From: Nocardioides sp. Iso805N
Lineage (GTDB): Bacteria > Actinomycetota > Actinomycetes > Propionibacteriales > Nocardioidaceae
Direction: 5' to 3'
Assembly: GCF_000364605.1 (NCBI RefSeq)
Contig: NZ_KB822579.1
Coordinates: forward strand, 310,001-374,000
DNA length: 64,000 bases
In this document: piece after piece, positions 6,715 to 15,898 of the stretch
Layout of the letters: each line of letters begins with the position of its first letter
Numbering within the stretch: position 1 is the first letter of the stretch
Made by a program: the position numbers and the translations under genes
The notes under the pieces: generated by a model
The model's input: only the letters and a program-made list of their open reading frames with translations
Databases searched by the model: none
Told to the model about the DNA's origin: nothing

Positions 6715-7878
6715 TCAGTCGAAGGCGATGACGCCACGGATGTTCGTACCGGCTCGGAGATCGGCGAAGGCCTGGCCGATGTCCTCGAGACGGTACGTCG
6801 TCGTCACGAGCTCATCGAGCATGAGCTCGCCGTCGGCGTACAGCTGAAGCAGCCGCGGCATCGCTTCCCGGGGATTGAGATTGCCGTAGAGGCAGCCTTT
6901 GATCTCCTTGCAGTAGCCGACCAGCTCGGCCAGGGAGAACGGGACCGAGGTCTCGGTCAGCGGCGTGATCGCGACGGGCACACATGTCCCACCCTTACCG
7001 GTGAGAGCGAGCGCGCCGGTCATGATCTCGGCGTGCAGCACGCCCGGCGTCACGATGACCCGCTCGGCCATGGCACCACGGGTCAGCCCCTGCACCAGCC
7101 GGATCGCCTCGGCAGACGAGGCGACGGCATGGGTCGCGCCGAAGCGCAGGGCGCTCTCACGCTTGAACTCGAGGGGGTCGACCGCGACGACGTGGCGTGC
7201 CCCTGCCATCTTGGCGCCCTGGACCGCGTTGATGCCGACGCCGCCGACGCCGATGACCACGACGGTCTCGCCCGGGCGGGTTCCTGCTCGGTTGACCGCC
7301 GCGCCCCAGCCCGTCGTGACGCCGCACGAGACGAGAGATCCCGCGCTGAAGGGCAGCTCGGGTTCGATCCGGATGAGCGAGTCGGTGGCCGCCACGATGT
7401 GCTCGCTGAAGGTTCCGACCTGCATCATCGCGCGCACGGGCTCGCCGTCGAGGAAGCGGCGCGGTTGACCGTCGGTCACCATGCCGATGCTGAACAGCTC
7501 GGCGCCGCGGTCACAGATATAGCTCTGTCCGGTCGCACACCAGCGGCACCGACCGCACGCGGGGATGAAGGAGACGGCGACGTGGTCGCCGACGGCGAGA
7601 TCGCTCACCCCGGGACCGACCTCGACAACGACGCCCGCGCCTTCATGTCCGCCGATGAGGGGAAACATCTCCGGCACCGCCTGTCCGGCAGCCTTGAGCT
7701 GCTGGACGACTTTTTCTGGGAGGACGGAGTCACCGGTGTCGTAGTGATCGTCGGAGTGGCAGACCCCGGCGGTGACCATCTTGACGACGGCCTCGCCGGC
7801 CCGCGGAGCGGCCAGCTCGACCGTGGTGACTTCCCAGCCTGTGCCGGGACCCCGGCTCACGGCGGCACGTGTCTGCAC
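6715..7878 (-). CDS. NDMA-dependent (mycofactocin-type) zinc alcohol dehydrogenase
   Basis: 387 residues. Zinc-ADH features: AGVCHSDDH, GGHEGAGVVVEVG (catalytic zinc), CGRCRWCATGQSYIC (four-Cys structural zinc) and GVGGVGINAVQGAKMAG (Rossmann). The VSCGVTTGWGAAVN segment and overall layout match the TIGR03989/Rxyl_3153 group of NDMA-dependent ADHs. Such enzymes keep NAD tightly bound and pass electrons to mycofactocin in actinobacteria. No mycofactocin genes are in this window. The GTG at 7878 is chosen because GGGAG sits 5 bases upstream; a GTG at 7884 is also open. First gene of a pair with the aldehyde dehydrogenase. Confidence 0.85.
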   Translation of the reverse strand: MQTRAAVSRGPGTGWEVTTVELAAPRAGEAVVKMVTAGVCHSDDHYDTGDSVLPEKVVQQLKAAGQAVPEMFPLIGGHEGAGVVVEVGPGVSDLAVGDHVAVSFIPACGRCRWCATGQSYICDRGAELFSIGMVTDGQPRRFLDGEPVRAMMQVGTFSEHIVAATDSLIRIEPELPFSAGSLVSCGVTTGWGAAVNRAGTRPGETVVVIGVGGVGINAVQGAKMAGARHVVAVDPLEFKRESALRFGATHAVASSAEAIRLVQGLTRGAMAERVIVTPGVLHAEIMTGALALTGKGGTCVPVAITPLTETSVPFSLAELVGYCKEIKGCLYGNLNPREAMPRLLQLYADGELMLDELVTTTYRLEDIGQAFADLRAGTNIRGVIAFD

Positions 7879-8005
7879 GTCCACTCCCTTTAATCGTTGG
7901 CAAATCAGATGAATGATATAACCAGATTATGGACGCGGGTCAAGGCATCTTGGCGCGGGTCGGTTTCGAGCGGAGTGACCGCGGCAACCGCAGCTGCCTG
8001 GGGAC

Positions 8006-10141
8006 CTATCGGCGATGGTCTCCCGGCGGCATCACGCTGAGATCGGCCTCGCCAAGGCCGTGCAGGTGCCAGCCGTCGGCCGTGACATCGATCGTGAGGC
8101 TGAGCCCGTCGACCCGGAGGCCGTGAACTCCCAGCGGTAGGTATCGCCCGGGGACGGAGGGAGCGCACATCATCCGCTGCTGTGGGAAGTCGGGATCCAG
8201 ACGCAGCAGGGTGCGGAGAAAGGAGAGCGGAGCGGCCGCAGCCCAGGCCTGGGGCGAGCATGAGGTCGGGTAGGGGACCGGGGAACGGAACTCGTCCCGG
8301 TCGAAGCCGCTGAACAGCTCGGGCAGCCGGTGGGCGAAGTGGCCGGCGGCATCCAGGAGGCCGGTGATGACGCGTTGGGCCTCGTTCACGAAGCCGTAGC
8401 GCATCAGGCCCGCTGCGCACAGGGCGTTGTCGTGCGGCCACACCGAGCCGTTGTGGTACCCCATCGGGTTGAAGCGGCCCATGCTCGTCGCCAGCGTGCG
8501 GATGCCCCAGCCGGTGAACATCTCAGGGGACAGCAGGTGAGCGGCGACGGATGCGGCCTTGTCATCGTCGACGATCCCGGTCCACAGGCAGTGCCCGATG
8601 TTGGACGTCAGGCTGTCGATCTGTTGCTTGTCACCGTCCAGTCCGACGGCGTACCACCCACGATCGGGGATCCAGAAGGCCTCGTTGAAGCGCTGTTTGA
8701 GATCGGCCGCCTTGGTGCTCCAGGTGCGATGACCGACATCGTCGCCCGCAGCGTGGGCCAGGTCGGCGCGGGCCAGGAATGCGGCGTAGGTGTAGGCCTG
8801 CACCTCGGCCAGGGCGATCGGGCCGGCAGGCAGGCGACCGTCGGCGAAGCTGATGCCGTCCCACGAGTCCTTCCAGCCCTGGTTGAAGAGGCCCTGGTCG
8901 GTACCGCGCTGGTACTCGACGAAGCCGTCGCCGTCGCGGTCGCCGGTGTTCTCGATCCAGTCCAAGGCCCGGTCCGCGTGCGGGAGGAGCTCCTTGATGG
9001 TCGTGGGGTCACCGCCCCAGCGGGCCAGCTCCCCGAGCAGCATGACGAACAGCGAGGTCGCGTCCGCAGTGCCGTAGTAGACACGGGCTCCACCCAGCGT
9101 GAGATCGACGGCGGTGAGACCGAACCGAATCTCGTGGAGGATCCGCCCGGGCTGCTCCTCGGTCACGGCGTCGGTCAGGGCGCCCTGGTGATCTGCGAGG
9201 GTCTGGAGGGTGCCGACGGTCATGCTGCTGTCCAGCGGCAGCAGCATCCACGAGGTCAGGATTGAATCGCGCCCGAAGAGTGCCATGAACCACGGTGCGC
9301 CGGCCGCGACGACGGCCCGATCGGGGTGCTGGTCGTCGAAGATCCGAAGCGCGCCGAGATCCTCGATGCTGCGTTCCAGGACCGCGGCCAGCCCGGGATC
9401 TCCGGTGGTCAGGTCGGGGATGCCGTGGCGCCATTCGTAGAACAGGCGGGCCGGCTTCACGTATCCGACGGTGTCGCTGGGCTCGTGGTGGCCGGTGAGC
9501 CGAACGCCGTCGAGGACGGGTGCCACGTGCACGGTGACCGTGCGTTCGCTTCGAGCCGGGACGATCAGGTCCCAGCTCAACGCCTGAGGTGCGAGATCAG
9601 GCTCGCCATCGGCTCGTACGTGCACACCGGGATGGTGGCTGCCCCGGGTCCGCGAGATGCCGATGCCATCGGCATCCACGGCCCGCGTGATGTGGTCGAG
9701 CGGCTGGGTGCGGCCGTCCTTGACCTCGAACAGGTCGGCGAAGTCTGCGTCTACGCACAGCCTGAGCACGCCCGCGGCCTCGGTGGCGGCCAGGTTGCGC
9801 AGCGTGATCCGCTCCCTCATGCCGTCACCGATGTGACGGTTTCGGATCACCAGCACCGTGCTGTCACCGAGACCGGCGACCGGCGGGATCCGGCCGAGGT
9901 ACGTCGCGTGGTAGGGCTCGACCTGTTGCACGTCGAGCAGGGTGGGCGCGATCCCATCGAAGGTCAGCGTCCACCGTGACAGGACGCGTGTGTCCCTGGC
10001 GAAGAGGCCCTGGCTGCCTGAGGCCTGGATGTCCCCTCCGCGCTCGCTGATGCAGAACGTGGTGCCCTCGATCAGGGTCACCGTGTTCGCCACGCCTGAG
10101 TCGCTGGCCGGCGCGGAGTCGGACGTCCAGGGTGTCGTCAC
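8006..10141 (-). CDS. amylo-alpha-1,6-glucosidase-type glycogen debranching enzyme
   Basis: 711 residues, GTG start. The N-terminal ~220 residues form the all-beta glycogen-debranching N-domain (VTLIEGTTFCISERGGDI, GLFARDTRVLSRW). The rest is an (alpha/alpha)6 barrel like GH15/GH63 amylo-1,6-glucosidases, with PWFMALFGRDSILTSWM, NQGWKDSWDGISFADG and GYHNGSVWPHDNALCAAG as conserved blocks. The family hydrolyses alpha-1,6 or related glucosidic links; many bacterial members have no proven substrate. The glycosyltransferase gene ends 13 bp upstream on the same strand, so a coupled role in a small glucoside or storage polymer is likely, by inference. Confidence 0.85.
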   Translation of the reverse strand: MTTPWTSDSAPASDSGVANTVTLIEGTTFCISERGGDIQASGSQGLFARDTRVLSRWTLTFDGIAPTLLDVQQVEPYHATYLGRIPPVAGLGDSTVLVIRNRHIGDGMRERITLRNLAATEAAGVLRLCVDADFADLFEVKDGRTQPLDHITRAVDADGIGISRTRGSHHPGVHVRADGEPDLAPQALSWDLIVPARSERTVTVHVAPVLDGVRLTGHHEPSDTVGYVKPARLFYEWRHGIPDLTTGDPGLAAVLERSIEDLGALRIFDDQHPDRAVVAAGAPWFMALFGRDSILTSWMLLPLDSSMTVGTLQTLADHQGALTDAVTEEQPGRILHEIRFGLTAVDLTLGGARVYYGTADATSLFVMLLGELARWGGDPTTIKELLPHADRALDWIENTGDRDGDGFVEYQRGTDQGLFNQGWKDSWDGISFADGRLPAGPIALAEVQAYTYAAFLARADLAHAAGDDVGHRTWSTKAADLKQRFNEAFWIPDRGWYAVGLDGDKQQIDSLTSNIGHCLWTGIVDDDKAASVAAHLLSPEMFTGWGIRTLATSMGRFNPMGYHNGSVWPHDNALCAAGLMRYGFVNEAQRVITGLLDAAGHFAHRLPELFSGFDRDEFRSPVPYPTSCSPQAWAAAAPLSFLRTLLRLDPDFPQQRMMCAPSVPGRYLPLGVHGLRVDGLSLTIDVTADGWHLHGLGEADLSVMPPGDHRR

Positions 10142-10154
10142 CGGGATCGCTCGG

Positions 10155-11231
10155 TCATGCGACCACCTCGACCGGGAGATCGGCCTCGAGGTGCAGCTCG
10201 TGGATCGAGGACGGGTTCGTCAGGACGCGCTCGTAGAGCTCCACGTGGTCGCGAACCATCCGGGGCAGTGAGAAGCGCTGCTCCGCAGCGGCACGGCAAG
10301 CTCCCCGATCGAGGACAGGGATGCGCCCGATGGCATCGCTGAGCTCACCCTCGTCGCGACACAGGAATCCCGTGACGCCGTGATCGATGATCTCCGGCGC
10401 GGCGCCGGTCCCGAAGCCGACGACCGGCGTACCGCTGGCCAGCGCCTCGGCCATCGCCAGCCCGAAGGGCTCGGGCCAGGCGATGGGGTTGAGCAGCGCC
10501 TCGGCGCGCTGCAGAAGATCCAGTCGGACCTCGATCGAGGGCTCGACGAGCAGTACGTCGTCAGCGGTGAGCAACGGTTCGACGACCGTCTTGAAGTAGT
10601 CGATCTCCGATGCTTCTCGCATCTTCGTCGCCACCACCAGACGATGACCTCCGCGGTGTGCCGCACGGAGAGCCGTGGCCACGCCCTTCTCGTGCGACAT
10701 CCGGCCCAGGAACAGGAGGTAGCCGCCGGCCCCCGGACCTGGCAGGTAGGTCGCCAGGTCGATGCCGTGGTGGATGACCGCGGCGATCGGAATCTCGGGC
10801 GCCCTGGACGCCTGGTCGTGCGAGATGGCGATGACGGCCGCACGCCGCGCGATCTCTCGGAAGATTCGGCGGTTCTCGTCGGTGAAGGCGCCGTGGTGGG
10901 TGCTCAGCACGGGCGGGATCCCACGCCGCGGCCGTGCTGCCAGCAGGGGGCCGACCACGGTGTGGTCGTGGATCACGTCGACATCGGCCATCGCCTCGTA
11001 CGCCGCCAAGACGTGCGCGGCCTCCTCGACCGTCGTACCGATGGGGCGCGGGGCGGTCTCGTAGAGGTGTGACGACGGCACCGGGCAAGCAGAGTCGCCG
11101 ACCGTGAAGAGCCGGACGTCGTGGCCCAGCTCTTGGAGCCCGCGGGCGAGGTTGTCCACGACGACCTCGGTCCCTCCGTAACCGACCGGCGGCACCGGGG
11201 CCCACGGAGGAGCGATCAGGCCGATTCTCAT
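10155..11231 (-). CDS. glycosyltransferase family 4 protein
   Basis: 358 residues from the ATG at 11231 (MRIGLIAPPWAP); an in-frame extension to 11336 is possible but unlike family N-termini. GT-B fold: PVGYGGTEVVVDNLARGL (N-terminal Gly-rich loop), VIHDHTVVGPLLAA, STHHGAFTDENRRIF, LLFLGRMSHEKGVATAL and the C-terminal EPFGLAMAEALASGTPVVGF, which carries the E-x7-E motif of retaining GT4 enzymes. The sugar donor and acceptor are not evident. It is the partner gene of the debranching-type enzyme, 13 bp downstream. Cytoplasmic; no signal peptide or membrane helix. Confidence 0.87.
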   Translation of the reverse strand: MRIGLIAPPWAPVPPVGYGGTEVVVDNLARGLQELGHDVRLFTVGDSACPVPSSHLYETAPRPIGTTVEEAAHVLAAYEAMADVDVIHDHTVVGPLLAARPRRGIPPVLSTHHGAFTDENRRIFREIARRAAVIAISHDQASRAPEIPIAAVIHHGIDLATYLPGPGAGGYLLFLGRMSHEKGVATALRAAHRGGHRLVVATKMREASEIDYFKTVVEPLLTADDVLLVEPSIEVRLDLLQRAEALLNPIAWPEPFGLAMAEALASGTPVVGFGTGAAPEIIDHGVTGFLCRDEGELSDAIGRIPVLDRGACRAAAEQRFSLPRMVRDHVELYERVLTNPSSIHELHLEADLPVEVVA

Positions 11232-11370
11232 CCGGAGCACCGTGCCCGGTTCAGGTCGAGCGTGTGTGGCACGGCGTGCGGGGAAGTCTTCATCAGGAGT
11301 GGCCTTCTGCTTGGTGATGCTCGGTGGCGGGGGCAACGCGTGTCAGGTCCAGGCACTTCTGCGAACGGAG

Positions 11371-12126
11371 TCAAGGTGACCCGGCACCCGCTTCAGGTCG
11401 CTCTGCCTCCCCAGGTCGTTGTGTCGCGACAGGCGGCAGACGCTCGATCTGCTTCTTGGTGAGGTTGAGCTGGATGCCCTCAGCGAGCCCGGTGACGGCC
11501 TCGATCGGAATGGCCACGTCCTTCCGACCGAAGAGGTGTCCCTCTTGCAGCAGCACGTGGGTGATGCGGTGCCCCGGCTGGGCGATGACCGCTCCTTCGA
11601 CGCGTCCGATCTCGCCGTCGGTCGCATGCACCCGCTCACCACGACGGATGGCGATTTCTCCCGCGGGCAGGACGTCGTCGGTGATGGGCTGGTTGCGGGG
11701 GCTGGTGCTGAGCGTCGTGTCCATGCTCGACGTGTCCAGGCTCGATCCGCCGATTCCGGTGCCCGGAGTGCTCCCACCGCCGCCGGAGCCGTAGTACGGC
11801 CAGTACAGCGCCTGTCCCTCGGCGTAGTCGGCGTAGGCATTGCCACCGGGCAGGAAGTGCGTCTCCTCGGCGGCGTCCAGCTCGTCGAACTGGGCCACGG
11901 TGCAGCGCAGTCGAATCTCGCTGCTGGACGTGTCGAGCAGGTCGAGCGGCACGAGTCGACCTAGGCCGGATCGATGCTTCGGTTCGACCACCAGGTGCGT
12001 GACGGTACGGAGGATCGGGTCGATGACGACGCGGGTCACCCTTCCGCATGCTCCGTCGCTGCCATGAGCTTCGGCTCCGATGGTGAACCGCGTGGTCGGT
12101 GTGGGTGTAGTCGGCTCGGATGCCAT
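11371..12126 (-). CDS. PRC-barrel domain protein
   Basis: 251 residues. An N-terminal PRC-like strand set (TRFTIGAEAHGSDGACGRVT, TRVVIDPILRTVTHLVVEP; about residues 10-75) and a second one (AIRRGERVHATDGEIGRVEG, HRITHVLLQEGHLFGRKDVA; about 155-225) flank a low-complexity Gly/Ser/Thr linker. PRC barrels occur in photosynthetic reaction centre subunit H, RimM and many stress proteins of soil actinobacteria, acting as interaction modules. GAGG lies upstream of the ATG. It is 45 bp downstream of slipin and upstream of the glycosyltransferase, probably in one transcript. No specific function can be assigned. Confidence 0.8.
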   Translation of the reverse strand: MASEPTTPTPTTRFTIGAEAHGSDGACGRVTRVVIDPILRTVTHLVVEPKHRSGLGRLVPLDLLDTSSSEIRLRCTVAQFDELDAAEETHFLPGGNAYADYAEGQALYWPYYGSGGGGSTPGTGIGGSSLDTSSMDTTLSTSPRNQPITDDVLPAGEIAIRRGERVHATDGEIGRVEGAVIAQPGHRITHVLLQEGHLFGRKDVAIPIEAVTGLAEGIQLNLTKKQIERLPPVATQRPGEAERPEAGAGSP

Positions 12127-12171
12127 GGCGGAGGGTTCCTCTTCACTCGTGGTTCGGGACGGAAGCTCGGC

Positions 12172-13053
12172 TCATGCGCGGGGGATGGCGCTCTGAGGGC
12201 GTGGACCCTTCCTGAGCTCGGCGCCGTTGCCGACCGAGACAGGGTGGATGGCCGGTGCAGGCGCAGCACTGGCCGCGGCCGCATCGCTCTCGTGGGCGAG
12301 GAAGGAGCCGAGCTCGGCGATCGTGCTCATGAGCGGCGCGGGGAACACGACGGTGGTGTTCTTGTCCACACCGAGCTCGACCAGGCTCTGCAGGTTGCGC
12401 AGCTGGAGTGCGACGGGGTGGGCCATCATGATGTCGGAGGCGTCACCCAACGCGGCTGCGGCGAGGGACTCGCCTTCGGCGTTGATGATCTTGGCGCGCT
12501 TCTCGCGCTCCGCTTCGGCCTGCCGGGCCATCGCGCGCTTCATGCTCTCGGGCAGCTGGATGTCCTTGAGCTCGACCAAGGTCACCTGCACGCCCCACTC
12601 GACGGTGGCGACATCGAGAATGGCGCGGATGTCGAGGTTGATCTTGTCCGTCTCGGAGAGCGTCTGGTCCAGGGTGTGCTGCCCGACGACCTTCCGCAGG
12701 GTGGTCTGGGCGATCTGGTCGATGGCGGAGTAGACGTTCTCGATGGCGACCACGGATCTCACCGCATCCACGACCTTGAAGTAGGCGACCGCCGACACGT
12801 CGACGCTGACGTTGTCCCTGGTGATGATTCCCTGCGACTGGATCGGCATGGTCACGATCCGCAGCGAGACACGATGCAGGACATCGGCGAACGGAATGAT
12901 GAAACGGAGCCCGGGCGCGCGCTCGCCGATGACGCGTCCGAAGCGGAAGAGCACGCCCTCCTCGTACTGCTTCACGATCCGGACGGCCATGGCCAGCGCG
13001 ACCAGGAGGAGCGCGATGATGACGAAGGCGATGATGACGATGAGGGCGTTCAT
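12172..13053 (-). CDS. slipin / stomatin-like SPFH membrane protein
   Basis: 293 residues. One N-terminal hydrophobic helix (residues 3-24) is followed directly by an SPFH domain: VKQYEEGVLFRFGRVIG, APGLRFIIPFAD, QGIITRDNVSVDVSAVAYFK, VVGQHTLDQTLSETDKIN and the coiled-coil start AMARQAEAEREKRAKIINAE. The C-terminal Ala/Pro-rich tail (about residue 255 on) is variable. Slipins organise membrane microdomains; a partner NfeD gene is often next to them but none is present here. ATG with AGGA 5 bases upstream. The downstream PRC-barrel gene follows after 45 bp. Confidence 0.9.
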   Translation of the reverse strand: MNALIVIIAFVIIALLLVALAMAVRIVKQYEEGVLFRFGRVIGERAPGLRFIIPFADVLHRVSLRIVTMPIQSQGIITRDNVSVDVSAVAYFKVVDAVRSVVAIENVYSAIDQIAQTTLRKVVGQHTLDQTLSETDKINLDIRAILDVATVEWGVQVTLVELKDIQLPESMKRAMARQAEAEREKRAKIINAEGESLAAAALGDASDIMMAHPVALQLRNLQSLVELGVDKNTTVVFPAPLMSTIAELGSFLAHESDAAAASAAPAPAIHPVSVGNGAELRKGPRPQSAIPRA

Positions 13054-13197
13054 GGTGATCCTGACAGACAGGCGATCACCGGAGTGCCCGGCGCGGAGCT
13101 GATGCTCTGGGTTCAGCGGCGGACGGCTGAACTGGTACCGGACTGGCTGAGGATCTCAGCAATTTCGACACTACACCGGCGATCCGCACGGCACCGG

Positions 13198-14952
13198 TCA
13201 GGCGGCCCCAGACTTGTCGGGCAGCCCCCCTTGCACCCTGAGGCTGAGGTAGGTGAGCCCTGAGATGGGAATGGGCAGCCAGAACTCGAACAGCCGCCAG
13301 GTCAGCACACCTAGTGTCGCGGGCGCGACCGACACGTCACCGAGAGCGACGACCGCCGGGATCAAGACGCCCTCGACGATGGCCAGCCCCCCAGGCGTCA
13401 CGGGCAGCAGCCCGAGCAGGTTGGCTGCGCCGTAGGCCATCAACAGTGCTCCCGGATGCAGGTCGATCCCGTAGGCACGCAGGCAGACCCAGAGGCTGGC
13501 GGCGTCGAAGAGCCAGTTGCCCAGCGCCCAGCCGAACAACGGGATCCGGTGATCCGGCTCCCGGATCAGGACGACGGCTCGGCCCGCAGTCGCCCGGGCG
13601 GTCTCGGCGACAGTGCTGGCCAGGTGCGCGATCACCTGCCAAGCGCGCTCCGACCCGGTTCCGACCCGTGAAGGCGCTCGCAGGCGCTGCGGGGAGCGCC
13701 GATGCAGCTTGTTCGGGCGGGTCGCGACCGACCACATACCCAGCCCCACCAAGATCAGGACGAGCGCTGCGGCCGTTCCAGCGGCTGCGTACCCCGGGTG
13801 GTTGACGATGCCCGTACCCGCCAGCGCGACTCCGCCTGCGAAGGTGGCGACGAGGCCGATCAAGACCAACGCCGTCTCCACCGCGGCTGTCGAGGCGGCC
13901 TCCTGCGCGGGGACCCCCCACCGGGTCATCAGGCGAAACCGGAGTGCCGCGGCAGACGCGCCGCCGCCGGGTAGGACATGGCTGGCGCCGAGCCCGGTGA
14001 GGTCGATGCGGAACTGGTCCAGGAAGCCCGGGCGTACGCCCGCTGGCAGGACGACACGGGTCAGTGCGGTGTACGAGGCCAGGGAGCAGAGCTCAAGAGC
14101 GAGGGCGACCACGAGCAGCCACGGTTCTGCATCGGTCAACAGGGTGAGGTCGTGACTGGCCCTCAGAATCTGCGGCACGGCCAGGTACTCGATGAGCGCC
14201 AAGGCGACGAGCATCAGCCCGATCCTGCGCAGCCACGCCCACCACCGACGCGAGCTGACGCCTTCAGGCACTGGTCGCCGGGCAATCGCGGGGCCGGTCG
14301 GTTGCAGGGCCGCGAGAACGAGGGTTGCCACCGCTGGCAGATCGATGCCGGCCTCTGCGGCTCGCGCGGCGAGGTCGCGCTCGGCCTGGTCTGGTGTCGC
14401 GCCTTGTCCGATCAGCACGCCGAGTGCCTGGTTGATGGTCGCCATCGCCCTCAGGTGCTTCGAGGGCGTGTGACTCGGCGGGAGCGTGCGGTGCTCGTCC
14501 AGGCGGACGTCGGACAGGGCCAGCCCAGTGAGCCACGCCAGGTCGGCGGCAAGGTCGATGAAGGCGCCCGGGGTGGCGGCATAGAAGATGAGCGTGAGCG
14601 ACGCCGGTGACGTCGTTGCATCCACGGCGCCGTTCTCGTCCGGGGCCACCGTGAGCGGCACCAGCAGTGAGCTTCGGATGTGGTCGGCTCGGACGCCGTC
14701 GTCGAGCACGGTGAAGGCGAACGCCGTCCGGTCGGCGGTGATCGCCACGGACAGGCCGAGGTAGGAGCCGGCTGCGGTCCGGGAGTCGGCGGCTAGGCGG
14801 GTGAGAGTCTCGGCGACGTCAACACCAGGAAGGTCGAGGGCCTGGGTCAACAGCGCCAACTCGGCGCTCAGGGCTGGAGAGATGATCACGGGCGGTCTGC
14901 TCCCCGTGGCGCTCCTGGGCACCTGGTCGCGAGCACGAGCCGAGCGCTGCAT
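13198..14952 (-). CDS. fusion of an ANTAR-like N-terminal region with a lysylphosphatidylglycerol synthase/YbhN-type flippase-like membrane domain
   Basis: 584 residues in one uninterrupted frame. Residues ~25-215 resemble soluble ANTAR-domain proteins: LTRLAADSRTAAGSYLGLSV, a beta-rich sensor part, FYAATPGAFIDLAADLAWL, then LRAMATINQALGVLIGQG and DQAERDLAARAAEAGIDLPA, the ANTAR three-helix pattern. Residues ~240-575 carry about eight hydrophobic helices and YbhN/MprF-type motifs such as GLGASHVLPGGGASAAALRF, ANLLGLLPVTPGGLAIVEGV and LTWRLFEFWLPIPISGL. ANTAR domains normally bind RNA to relieve termination and sit on soluble sensors, so a membrane fusion is odd. Another start at 14889 (GTG) would remove the first 21 residues. 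Gene 144 bp upstream of slipin, same strand. Confidence 0.72.
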   Translation of the reverse strand: MQRSARARDQVPRSATGSRPPVIISPALSAELALLTQALDLPGVDVAETLTRLAADSRTAAGSYLGLSVAITADRTAFAFTVLDDGVRADHIRSSLLVPLTVAPDENGAVDATTSPASLTLIFYAATPGAFIDLAADLAWLTGLALSDVRLDEHRTLPPSHTPSKHLRAMATINQALGVLIGQGATPDQAERDLAARAAEAGIDLPAVATLVLAALQPTGPAIARRPVPEGVSSRRWWAWLRRIGLMLVALALIEYLAVPQILRASHDLTLLTDAEPWLLVVALALELCSLASYTALTRVVLPAGVRPGFLDQFRIDLTGLGASHVLPGGGASAAALRFRLMTRWGVPAQEAASTAAVETALVLIGLVATFAGGVALAGTGIVNHPGYAAAGTAAALVLILVGLGMWSVATRPNKLHRRSPQRLRAPSRVGTGSERAWQVIAHLASTVAETARATAGRAVVLIREPDHRIPLFGWALGNWLFDAASLWVCLRAYGIDLHPGALLMAYGAANLLGLLPVTPGGLAIVEGVLIPAVVALGDVSVAPATLGVLTWRLFEFWLPIPISGLTYLSLRVQGGLPDKSGAA

Positions 14953-15085
14953 GGCGCGGCGCGGGGGGAGAGAAGGGTGGAAGCGGGGGCAGGTCCCTCG
15001 TCCGGGTGTCTCCTGATCCCGAGCCTACGCGGTTGCTCCGGAGCGCGGCGGCCGCGCGTGTTCGGTCTGCGTCGAGGTGGGCCGG

Positions 15086-15898
15086 CTATGTCCTGGGGTC
15101 GGCGTGCTGGGCACGAGCGCGACGGACTGCTTCGTCGACGATCTGCTTGGCGACGTCGGCGAGCTTGGTGTGCCCGGACTGGCTCAGTTTGCGCAGCGTG
15201 GCGAAGGCCTCGTCCTCAGTGCCGCCGGTGCGGCCCCGCAGCAACCCGATGGCCTGGTCGATGACCGGTCGCGTCGTCAGGGCGGTCTGCAACTGGTTGG
15301 TCAGCTCAAGGGCCTGGGACAGCACCTGCGCATTGTGGACAGCGACCGCGGCCGGTGCGGCGAACAGCTCACCCAGCTCGGCGGCATGATCGTCGAAGAC
15401 ATCCTTGCCGTGGGCGTAGACATTGATCGCGCCGACGACCTGCCCGGGCAGCAGCAGCGGCAGCGACAGCGCACTGTGGATGCCCAACCGCCCCACCCTG
15501 GGGCCGAACCTGGGCCACATCTTCTCCCCGCCCAGCGACCCGGAGCGCACGGTCCGGGCCTCCAGGGCTGCGGTGATGCACGGGCCCTCGTTGAGGGTCA
15601 CGTACTGGATCTCGTCGATCTCGGAGACGAAGGGGTGACTCGCGGCGAGCGCCGCGACCCGGTTGTCCGGTCGATCCAGCCGCAGCAGCGTCACTCCGGC
15701 CCCGTCCGCGCCGGGGATCGCCTGGGAAGCAAAGGTGGCCACTCGCTCGAGCAACTCGGGCAGCCCCAACGTCCCGGCGACGAGGCCGGCCAAGCGACCG
15801 AGACTGGTCTGGAGGTCGGCCACGTCCATCGCCTCCTGCTCGGAGGACAAGGGCGGGTAAGCGGCCTCCCACTCCACACGGCCGTTCGACTCGCCCAT
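15086..15898 (-). CDS. GAF and ANTAR domain-containing sensor/antiterminator
   Basis: 270 residues from the ATG at 15898 (GAGG six bases upstream); a longer GTG frame to 15970 exists. The GAF domain (about residues 25-185) reads LLERVATFASQAIPGADGAG, YVTLNEGPCITAALEARTVR and SALSLPLLLPGQVVGAINVY. The C-terminal ANTAR domain (about 205-260) reads RPVIDQAIGLLRGRTGGTED, EAFATLRKLSQSGHTKLADV. This is the common actinobacterial stress-antiterminator layout: the GAF part senses a small molecule or redox state and ANTAR binds paired hairpins in target mRNAs. The target is unknown; its neighbour is the ANTAR-flippase fusion. Confidence 0.88.
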   Translation of the reverse strand: MGESNGRVEWEAAYPPLSSEQEAMDVADLQTSLGRLAGLVAGTLGLPELLERVATFASQAIPGADGAGVTLLRLDRPDNRVAALAASHPFVSEIDEIQYVTLNEGPCITAALEARTVRSGSLGGEKMWPRFGPRVGRLGIHSALSLPLLLPGQVVGAINVYAHGKDVFDDHAAELGELFAAPAAVAVHNAQVLSQALELTNQLQTALTTRPVIDQAIGLLRGRTGGTEDEAFATLRKLSQSGHTKLADVAKQIVDEAVRRARAQHADPRT

